NCBI GenBank assembly: GCA_964420455.1
Contig: CAYQTO010000101.1
Location: forward strand, 1 to 13,644
DNA length: 13,644 nucleotides
Direction: 5' to 3'
DNA from: CAYQTO01 sp964420455
Lineage (GTDB): Bacteria; Sumerlaeota; Sumerlaeia; SLMS01
How positions within the stretch are numbered: the first letter of the stretch is position 1; each line of letters opens with the position of its first letter. Of the stretch, positions 6,217-12,316 are shown piece by piece. The notes under the pieces are model-generated. The model did not search any database, was not told the DNA's origin, and worked only from the letters and a program-made list of their open reading frames with translations. The position numbers and the translations under genes were made by a program.

Positions 6217-8255
6217 CGGCGGCGCTGGCGCTCGCGCTCCTCGTCGCGCCGGTCGCGGTCCGTATTGATGTCGTAGACGTCGCCCGCGTCCTTCCATTCG
6301 CGGGTGCGGAAGGAGAAGGCGTAGGGGAGGTTCTCGACGCGGCTGCCGGCTATGGTGCGGGCGCCACGGCGAATGCGGATCTCGTAGTCGGTGTCCTGCT
6401 GCATGCCGAAGCCGATCTCGATGAGGGACCAGCCGGTGTCGAAGTCGCGCCGGATCTGGACGAAGCGAGAGGTCTCGGGGTCGATGTCGACGTCGTCGGG
6501 GGAGAAGGAATCCTCGTCGATGGGCGCGTTGAAGTAGACCAGGACGGGCTGGTCCGGGTAGACACCGGCGTCCCTGGCGCCATCCCGTGGCGAGGTCCCC
6601 ACGATGCGGGCGGCGCCGGTGGTGAAGCGCAGCTGGTAGGGGTCCTCCATGGTAATCCCGTCGCGGCTGGTGGCGGTGGCGGCGATCGCGAGCGTATAGC
6701 GGGTATCGTAGGTGAGGACCGGCCCACCGTCGGTGCCCGGGATGGCCTGCATCTCGATCGTATACACATCACCGGTGGCGCCACCGCGGCCCCGTCCACC
6801 GGTCCGCACGCGAAAGGTCACGGGGGGGGTGATGTCAATCGCCTCGATGACCGAGTTGATTTCCATCTCCTCGGAAAACTGGAGGACGATTTCCGTGGGT
6901 TGACGGATGGGGAGGTTGCTCTCGCCGTCGTCGATACTGGCGAAGACGACACGGGGGCGCTCGATGTCGGGCTCGAGGACAATGTCGGCGACTTCCGTCA
7001 CGGCCCCGGGAGAGACGTCGACGCCGTTCGCGTAGGTGGTAAGGTACCCGTTGAAGGAGGCGACCAGGTCGTAGGTGCCAGGTGGGAGCGAGAGGAACTC
7101 GAACTCGCCCGCGGCGTTCGTGGAAGCCAGGAGGTTGGTACCGGCGACGGCAACGGTAATGCCGGCGTGGCCTCCCTCGCCTGCGTCGGAAAGGAGCGCG
7201 CGACCAAAGACCCCGGCGGCATCGTCGGGAATGGTCGTATCCTCGACGAGGGTCAGGGTGAGCTCGACGGCGGGCACGTTGGCGAGGTTTACCTGAAAGC
7301 GGCGGTCGAGGAGAAATCCGGGTGCGCTGGCGGCGACGATGTAGGAGTCCGGCGGCAGATCGTTGAATTGGAAACGGCCATTATCGTCCGGAGTCACGAG
7401 GTAGCGGGTTCCCTCGAGGATGACGCGGACGGTGCTGTAGTCGGAGATGGGAGTGCCGTCGGCGGTCAGGACCTCCACGGTGCCAAAGATGGTGGCGCCG
7501 GTGGACGAGGCGTCCGCGCGGCCAAGCCGGAGACGGACGGGGTCGACAGTCGCCTCGCGTCCCGGCTCCACGGAGACGACCGCGGTGGCGTCGCGGTACC
7601 CCTCGCGCTGGAAACGGAGCGTATACACGCCGGCGGGGACCGTGGGGAACTCGTAGGATCCCCCCGCGACGGTGACGGTGCGGTAGGGCGTGCCGTCGAT
7701 GACGATGCGGACGCCGTCCTCCTCGCCGGGAAAGGGGGTGGCGACGGTACCGCGGATCGAGCCGAAACTGGCGCCCGTGCCCCCTCTGGAGGAGGAGGCC
7801 TCCGCGGCGTCCATCAGCACGCGGAGCAAGGTCCGAAAAGGCTGGTCCGCCCGAATGTCGACCGGCGTCACGTCGACGGTGTCGATGAACAGGGACTCCA
7901 GGTCGGCGCGGGCGGCGCGGATGCGGTACTCGCCCTTCGGCAGGCCGGAGAGAACGTAGCGCCCTTCGCCNNNNNNNNNNTCCCCCTGGGGTACGCCGCT
8001 GATCCTGTAGGCCCCTTCGCTGTCGGTGAAGGCCACGTGCGAGGTGCCTTCCGCAAAGACCATGATGCCGACCGGATCGACGTCCGCGGGGACGCCGATT
8101 TCGCCGTTGATCGAGGCGGTGCCGGCGGCGCTCGTGTCGACCTGCTCCACCGGAGCGGGGGCACCAGCGGGCGGGGCGTTGTCATCCTGCCCGCATCCAA
8201 CGGCGAGGAAGATCGCCAGGATCGGCAGGAACAGCGTGAGGAGGTGCCGGCGCAT
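6213..8255 (-). CDS. Lipoprotein with carboxypeptidase-regulatory-like and SbsA Ig-like domains
   Basis: The lipoprotein signal MRRHLLTLFLPILAIFLAVGC has lipidated C21. After an acidic Pro/Ala linker come several beta-sandwich units of carboxypeptidase-regulatory-like type. They are marked by a recurring G-x-Y/F-x-(x)2-(L/V)-P-x-G-x-Y motif, for example GSYEFPTVPAGVYTL, GRFQFNDLPPDSYIV and GEFEFLSLPPGTYDL, at about residues 45-93, 98-145, 165-245, 255-338 and 345-425. Two Big_5/SbsA-type Ig-like domains follow (about 430-545 and 545-650), recognisable by VLQFSEEMEINSV and VLVYFNAPIDEDSF. The tail is very basic (RRDEERERQRRR). The family acts as surface adhesion or scaffold modules, not an enzyme. 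Ten N at 7971-7980 interrupt it, so length is uncertain. GTG at 8258 is an alternative start. The start lies just after the previous gene's stop, with no clear ribosome-binding site, so coupling is likely. Confidence 0.85.
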   Translation of the reverse strand: MRRHLLTLFLPILAIFLAVGCGQDDNAPPAGAPAPVEQVDTSAAGTASINGEIGVPADVDPVGIMVFAEGTSHVAFTDSEGAYRISGVPQGXXXXGEGRYVLSGLPKGEYRIRAARADLESLFIDTVDVTPVDIRADQPFRTLLRVLMDAAEASSSRGGTGASFGSIRGTVATPFPGEEDGVRIVIDGTPYRTVTVAGGSYEFPTVPAGVYTLRFQREGYRDATAVVSVEPGREATVDPVRLRLGRADASSTGATIFGTVEVLTADGTPISDYSTVRVILEGTRYLVTPDDNGRFQFNDLPPDSYIVAASAPGFLLDRRFQVNLANVPAVELTLTLVEDTTIPDDAAGVFGRALLSDAGEGGHAGITVAVAGTNLLASTNAAGEFEFLSLPPGTYDLVASFNGYLTTYANGVDVSPGAVTEVADIVLEPDIERPRVVFASIDDGESNLPIRQPTEIVLQFSEEMEINSVIEAIDITPPVTFRVRTGGRGRGGATGDVYTIEMQAIPGTDGGPVLTYDTRYTLAIAATATSRDGITMEDPYQLRFTTGAARIVGTSPRDGARDAGVYPDQPVLVYFNAPIDEDSFSPDDVDIDPETSRFVQIRRDFDTGWSLIEIGFGMQQDTDYEIRIRRGARTIAGSRVENLPYAFSFRTREWKDAGDVYDINTDRDRRDEERERQRRR
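6760..6767 (-). repeat. One-mismatch copy GTGTATAC
   Basis: In the Ig-like lipoprotein gene, coding strand, GTG TAT ACG read as Val-Tyr-Thr; the third base differs from the octamer. Confidence 0.6.
7621..7628 (-). repeat. One-mismatch copy GTGTATAC
   Basis: Second GTG TAT ACG copy in the Ig-like lipoprotein gene, read as Val-Tyr-Thr within a repeat-domain motif (AGVYTLRF). Confidence 0.6.
7971..7980. other. Assembly gap (10 N)
   Basis: Ten undetermined bases inside the Ig-like lipoprotein gene. The flanks are both copies of the same repeat motif (YRISGVPQG before, RYVLSGLPKG after in protein order), so the gap is probably a scaffold join across a repeat, and 10 may be a placeholder rather than a measured size. 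Confidence 0.95.
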
Positions 8256-8260
8256 CACAA

Positions 8261-9676
8261 TCAGTCGTAGAGGAGCGAGGTGACCCGTTGCTCGCGGAAT
8301 GTCTGGACGAGGGGGGAGTCCCCGATCAGGCGAAGAATCTCCGCCGGGGCGATGCCTTCACGCAAGGCTTCATAAATCGAGGGGTCGGCGAAGGCGCCGC
8401 CGTTGGGAGGGACGGGGATGGCGGCCGGCTCGGGGACGCCGGAGCGCCAGAGGGCGAGGGCGACGAGGACCGGGTCGGGCCCGTTGTTGTCCGGAGTGAG
8501 GAGGAAGGTGGCGGCGTTGCCATCGGCGGCCGGGGGTCCGGGTGTGGCAACGAGGCCCGGGATCGCCACCGCGTCGAGCCGTTCGAGGATTGTTGCGACG
8601 GGCAGCTCGCGGGGCTCGATCTCGATCGTCGGCACGCCGTCGCGCAGTTCGAAGCGAAGCTGGTTCCAAGGGCCGTCGGCAACAAGGTCGCGGGCGAGTT
8701 CGAGTTCGAATCCACCGGGCACGCGTTCGGGCATGGAGTCGATGGCATCGAGGGCGGCCCGGGCCGTTTCCCCGAGATTGTCGCGGGGCATCCCTTCCAG
8801 CCACGGCGCCGGTCCCTCGGCACGTTTCCACTGCTGCATTTCCATGACGACGAGATCTGCCTCGAGTCCGTAGGCGCGGCGGAAATGGCGGGCGAGTTCG
8901 CCGGTCGTCATGCCGGGGATGAGGGCGATGGGGAGGAAGCTGGAAAGGGAGCCGGCGAGGGCGGGGCTGCCGATGGGGCCGGAGACGCGACTGTTGGCGG
9001 CGAGGTTGGGGCGGTCGAGAACGACGACCTGCCTGCCGTGAAGGGCGGCTTCCTCGAGGACGGCGCCGAGGGCGGCAACATCGAGGGAATCGCGGCGGCC
9101 GGTGAGGGCCATGTCGACGAGGAGAACGTCGAGGTCCTCGAGGTCGCCGAAATCGGGACGGAAATCGGAAGGGGTGAGGACCACAGTGGTGAGGCGGTCC
9201 TCGGCGTCTATCCCGCGGAGAAAAGCTGGGGAGGGTTGCTCGCCTTCCTCGAGGATGAGGAAAGCGCGGGCAAAGTTGACGCGTGGGGCGGCGGCGATGA
9301 GTTCAGCGGTGTGGCGCCCGCGCTGGCTGACGGCGGTGTTGTTGGCCACAAGGCCCACGCGCTTGTTGAGGAGCGGGCGATACTCGTCCTGGGGGAGGAC
9401 CTCCACGCCGAGCCGGAAGCCCCGATTGGGATCGAGCGGACCAATCAGGGGGGGATGGAGGTACAGGACCGACGTCATCGTTTCCCGGGGGGAATCGTCG
9501 CGTGGTTGGGAGCGCGAGATGGGGGCTTGCTCGGTGGACTCGGTGGTGGGGGATTCCACGGCGGGGCCGTTCGGCCCCCCCGGCGAGGCACAGCCGATGG
9601 CAAGAGCGGCCACCAACGCCGGAGCGAGGGCGGAAAGGAAGAAACGGAGCACAGAGGAAATCGGTTTGGGTCGCAT
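8261..9676 (-). CDS. DUF1343/NamZ-like lipoprotein, probably without intact active site, 471 aa
   Basis: The ATG at 9676 gives a lipoprotein signal ending LVAALAIGC (C29). A Ser/Thr/Pro-rich linker (30-70) precedes a region that follows the DUF1343 (GH171, exo-beta-N-acetylmuramidase NamZ) order: LLNKRVGLVANNT (102-114), LDVLLVDMALTGRR (182-195), VVVLDRPNL (217-225), IPGMTTGELARHF (253-265) and DLVVMEMQQWKR (274-285). In active members these are GLVTNHTG, DIQDVGARYYTY, LDRPNP, HGMTxGELA and a Trp-Arg segment. The family's PEHG signature is replaced by LEEGEQP, the QD-x-G-x-R-YTY segment by ALTGRRDS, and PSPN by MPRDN. I infer a peptidoglycan- or sugar-binding relative rather than a working muramidase. 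It is the first gene of the leftward three-gene cluster. A longer frame to 9751 exists, but its extra residues do not look like a signal peptide. Confidence 0.78.
   Translation of the reverse strand: MRPKPISSVLRFFLSALAPALVAALAIGCASPGGPNGPAVESPTTESTEQAPISRSQPRDDSPRETMTSVLYLHPPLIGPLDPNRGFRLGVEVLPQDEYRPLLNKRVGLVANNTAVSQRGRHTAELIAAAPRVNFARAFLILEEGEQPSPAFLRGIDAEDRLTTVVLTPSDFRPDFGDLEDLDVLLVDMALTGRRDSLDVAALGAVLEEAALHGRQVVVLDRPNLAANSRVSGPIGSPALAGSLSSFLPIALIPGMTTGELARHFRRAYGLEADLVVMEMQQWKRAEGPAPWLEGMPRDNLGETARAALDAIDSMPERVPGGFELELARDLVADGPWNQLRFELRDGVPTIEIEPRELPVATILERLDAVAIPGLVATPGPPAADGNAATFLLTPDNNGPDPVLVALALWRSGVPEPAAIPVPPNGGAFADPSIYEALREGIAPAEILRLIGDSPLVQTFREQRVTSLLYD
9206..9213 (+). repeat. One-mismatch copy GTCTATCC
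   Basis: In the DUF1343-like gene, opposite to the coding strand; the gene reads GGG ATA GAC (Gly-Ile-Asp), again using ATA before GAC as in the two exact antisense copies. Confidence 0.45.
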
Positions 9677-9859
9677 GGCTTCCCACGCTTTTTGAGGAGG
9701 GGGCCTAGGGCAAGTGCAAGCTCCCACCGGCGAGGGCTTCAGCGCCCCCATGGCACACAGGGACCTCGCCCGGCGTTGGCGGGTTTAGGCTTTCCTCGAC
9801 TCGCGCCCGCTGATAAGCCCCTCCTTGATCGACCAACCAGACAGAAACCAGGGCCCGTC
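9677..9859. promoter_or_regulatory. Divergent intergenic region between the two gene clusters
   Basis: These 183 bp separate oppositely transcribed genes and must contain both promoters. I see TTGGCG at 9776-9781 (plus) and TTGCAC at 9719-9714 (minus) as possible -35-like words, but no acceptable -10 partner for either, so I do not place promoters. AGGG six bases before the ATG at 9860 is a plausible ribosome-binding site for the plus-strand gene; GGGAAG lies just before the ATG at 9676 on the minus strand. Confidence 0.5.
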
Positions 9860-10708
9860 ATGACTCCGGAAGAACTCGATGAAACCCTCGAACAGCTCTA
9901 TCATGCGGCGCGTTCCGCCAGCAGCGAGGGCCTGAAGGAAGAAGCGCTCAAGCGGTGCGAGGAAGCGCTCGGGCTCCTCGAGCAATACGGCGAGGACACG
10001 GAGCAGCACACCTACTCGGACTTCGTCATGCTCGAGGGCGACATCCAATGGGGGGCGGGCGATTGGGAACTGGCCTACCAGGCGTATCAGAAGGTCGCGT
10101 TGAATGACCCGGACCGCCACGACGCGCGCGTGGCCAGTGGCGTGGCCCTTTACCATCTTTGCCGCTTCGCCGCCTCCAAGGCCCTTCTCGAGATGAGCAG
10201 CCTCGAGGACCCGGACGACCCCGAAGTCTGGTACTACCTCGGGCTCCTTGCCCTTCGCGAGGACAAGCGCGACCTCGCCATGACGTTCTTCCAACAGGCC
10301 CACGAACTCCAGGAGGAGCGGTTTCATCCCCCCATGGAGATCTCCGACCGCGAGATCATCGAGATCGTTGAGGCGATGGTGGAAGATATTCCCGCACCCC
10401 TCCAGTCCGCCCTCGCCAACGTCCCCATCGTCCTCGAAAAACGCCCCGGGGAGGAACTCCTCTTCTCCTCCGACCCGCCCATGGACCCGACGATTCTTGG
10501 CCTCTTCGATGGCATCCCCGTTACGGAAATGAGTTCCGACGTCGTTGCCACCAGCCCCACGCGCATCCTTCTGTTTACCGAAAACATCTGGCTGCTGGCG
10601 TCGGACCGCGAGAAGCTCGAGGAAGAATTGTTCATCACGCTGAAGCACGAGATCGGGCACTTCTTCGGGTTGTCGGAGGACGACCTGGCCGACCGCGGCC
10701 TGGACTGA
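9860..10708 (+). CDS. TPR-fused zincin metallopeptidase (PF06262-like), 282 aa
   Basis: Residues about 1-155 form TPR-like helices (EEALKRCEEALGLLEQYG, WELAYQAYQKVALNDP, WYYLGLLALREDKRDLAMTF). The C-terminal part (about 165-282) matches the small bacterial metallopeptidase family PF06262: ALANVPIVLEKRP, then ILGLFDGIP, then PTRILLFTENIW, then the zinc motif HEIGHFFGLSEDDL. H263, E264 and H267 form the HExxH core, and an Asp after the Gly is the likely third ligand position. No signal peptide is present, so it is cytoplasmic. Family members are typically about 110-150 aa without TPRs; the N-terminal repeats may present substrates or partners. Substrates of the family are not well known. It is 18 bp upstream of the DUF445 gene and probably cotranscribed. 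Its third codon positions favour C (CTC, GCC, GAC), unlike the two plus-strand genes after it. The frame is open upstream to 8288, but that part is antisense to the DUF1343-like gene. Confidence 0.9.
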   Translation: MTPEELDETLEQLYHAARSASSEGLKEEALKRCEEALGLLEQYGEDTEQHTYSDFVMLEGDIQWGAGDWELAYQAYQKVALNDPDRHDARVASGVALYHLCRFAASKALLEMSSLEDPDDPEVWYYLGLLALREDKRDLAMTFFQQAHELQEERFHPPMEISDREIIEIVEAMVEDIPAPLQSALANVPIVLEKRPGEELLFSSDPPMDPTILGLFDGIPVTEMSSDVVATSPTRILLFTENIWLLASDREKLEEELFITLKHEIGHFFGLSEDDLADRGLD

Positions 10709-10726
10709 CGGGGCGCGCCCGGCATC

Positions 10727-12316
10727 GTGCTCGCCGTACCGTGGCAGGAATGGCTGTTGGAGGCGGCGAAGGGGGCCTTCGTCGGTGGCCTCATCGGCTA
10801 CGCCACCAACCAACTGGCGGTGTGGATGCTGTTTCATCCGCGCGAGGCCCTTCGCGTGGGTGGCGTGGACCTGCCCCTGACGCCGGGCCTTGTGGTGAAG
10901 AACCAGGAGCGGCTGGCGGAGGCGATCGGCAGGGCAGTGGCGCGGGACCTCCTTGATGCGGAAACAATCGGGCGCCACATCGGCGAGATCGAGCTCGAGG
11001 CGCCCTTGAGGACGCTTGTGTCCGAGGAACGGATGCGTCTGGCGGAGGAGGAGCAGCCCCTCGCCGCGCTGCTCGCCCCGGAGCACCGCGAGGGACTCGA
11101 GCGGCTCCGGGATACGCTGGCGGCGGATCTGACGGCCCGACTGATCCGACTGGCGGCCCGGCTCGAGGATGCGCAGTCGCGCGGGCGCGCCGCCCTCCGC
11201 GACGTTGTTGCCGGCGTGGTGGCCACACGCGTCTCCGCCATTCTCGACGAGCGGCGCCAGACCGCCGTGGTCGCGTGGACCCGTCACCGACTCCTCGAAT
11301 ATGTCCACAGTGGCGAGGCGCGGATGCTTGTCCGCGAAGGAGTCGCCATGGCCCTGCGCGATCTGCCCCGACGGGAGGGATTCGCCTTCCTCGAGGATGT
11401 GGTACGCGACGCCCTGCGGCCGCACCTCGGCGGATTGACCCAGGGGGTCCAGGACCGGCTCGCGGAGTTCCTCACCAGTGCGGAGTTTGCCCGCCTCGCG
11501 CGCGACCGCATCGCGGGTCGCCTGCACGAGTTGGTGGTGTCGAAGTTTCCGATGGCGGCGATGTTGGTGAGCGAGGAGCTGCTGGCGGACCTGATCGAGG
11601 ACCGGTGGAGCGACATCGCCGGGGAGTTGGAGGCAATGGCCCGCCGCGAGGAGGTCGGCCGTGTGATCGCCCGCGAGGTCGAGCAGGGGGTGGGAACCCT
11701 GGTGGGCAGGCTCGAGCAGGCGATGGATCACCCGGAGACGAGCGGACGCACGGCGGTGTGGCTGACGAGCGAGATTGAGGCGGGCCTCGGGCGGTGGCTG
11801 GAATCAGAGGCCTCGAGCCTGGCCCTCAGCGGCATCCTCGACCGCGTGCGCGATCGGACCGTGGGCGACCTTTTCGGGGGTGACGAACAACTTGTCTATA
11901 CGCTCGCGGAGACCCTGGCAATCCGGCTCGCGCGATGGCTCGAGGGCGACGAGGGGCGGGCGCTGGTGGGCGACCGGGTGCGGGCCGCCATTGACAGTGC
12001 GCTCTTTCGCCAACCCCTCGGACGCGTCTTCGCCTTCGTCCCGGAAAAGGAGTGGGATACCGTGGGCGGGGTGGCGGCGACGATGATCGCGGACCGCGTG
12101 CGGCGTTTCCTCCCCCGGCTGATGCAGGAGCATGTGGACCTGGAGGGGATTGTCCGCGAGAAGGTGCGGGCGTTCGACGCCCCACGGATCGAGGAGACGA
12201 TCCGGCGGGTGAGTGGCCGCGAGCTCACGGGCATTGTCCGCCTTGGCGGGCTGATCGGCATCGTGGTCGGGGCGCTGACCCAGTTGCTCTATCTGTTCCT
12301 GGAACGGGCGGGATGA
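10727..12316 (+). CDS. DUF445 family membrane protein, 529 aa
   Basis: The N-terminus has a membrane segment containing GAFVGGLIGYATNQLAVWML, followed by FHPREALRVGG and PLTPGLVVKNQERLAEAIG. This is the hallmark of DUF445 (YheB/YjiN type): G-x-x-x-GY-x-TN-x-x-A-x-x-M-L-F-x-P-x-x-P and F/L-TPG-x-x-x-K. A long charged helical region (about 60-495) with repeated amphipathic segments follows, and a C-terminal membrane helix (LGGLIGIVVGALTQLLYLFL) closes it, so both ends appear anchored, as usual for the family. The biochemical role is unknown. The start is GTG at 10727, close behind the previous gene; the ribosome-binding site is weak (GGGG about 13 bases upstream). The stop overlaps the next start by ATGA, indicating coupling. 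One exact octamer at 11894 encodes Val390-Tyr-Thr. Third codon positions are G-rich. Confidence 0.9.
   Translation: MLAVPWQEWLLEAAKGAFVGGLIGYATNQLAVWMLFHPREALRVGGVDLPLTPGLVVKNQERLAEAIGRAVARDLLDAETIGRHIGEIELEAPLRTLVSEERMRLAEEEQPLAALLAPEHREGLERLRDTLAADLTARLIRLAARLEDAQSRGRAALRDVVAGVVATRVSAILDERRQTAVVAWTRHRLLEYVHSGEARMLVREGVAMALRDLPRREGFAFLEDVVRDALRPHLGGLTQGVQDRLAEFLTSAEFARLARDRIAGRLHELVVSKFPMAAMLVSEELLADLIEDRWSDIAGELEAMARREEVGRVIAREVEQGVGTLVGRLEQAMDHPETSGRTAVWLTSEIEAGLGRWLESEASSLALSGILDRVRDRTVGDLFGGDEQLVYTLAETLAIRLARWLEGDEGRALVGDRVRAAIDSALFRQPLGRVFAFVPEKEWDTVGGVAATMIADRVRRFLPRLMQEHVDLEGIVREKVRAFDAPRIEETIRRVSGRELTGIVRLGGLIGIVVGALTQLLYLFLERAG
11894..11901 (+). repeat. Iterated octamer GTCTATAC, exact copy
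   Basis: In the DUF445 gene, coding strand, read as Val390-Tyr-Thr. Confidence 0.9.

Noticed and set aside
6129..8270. 713-codon plus-strand open frame
   Set aside because: Antisense to the Ig-like lipoprotein gene, where clear repeat domains support the minus strand.
8288..9859. Upstream extension of the TPR-zincin frame to 8288
   Set aside because: This part is antisense to the DUF1343-like gene and has shadow-type composition; the real start is the ATG at 9860 after an AGGG site.
9785..11731. 648-codon minus-strand open frame
   Set aside because: Antisense to the zincin and DUF445 genes, both of which have firm family motifs on the plus strand.
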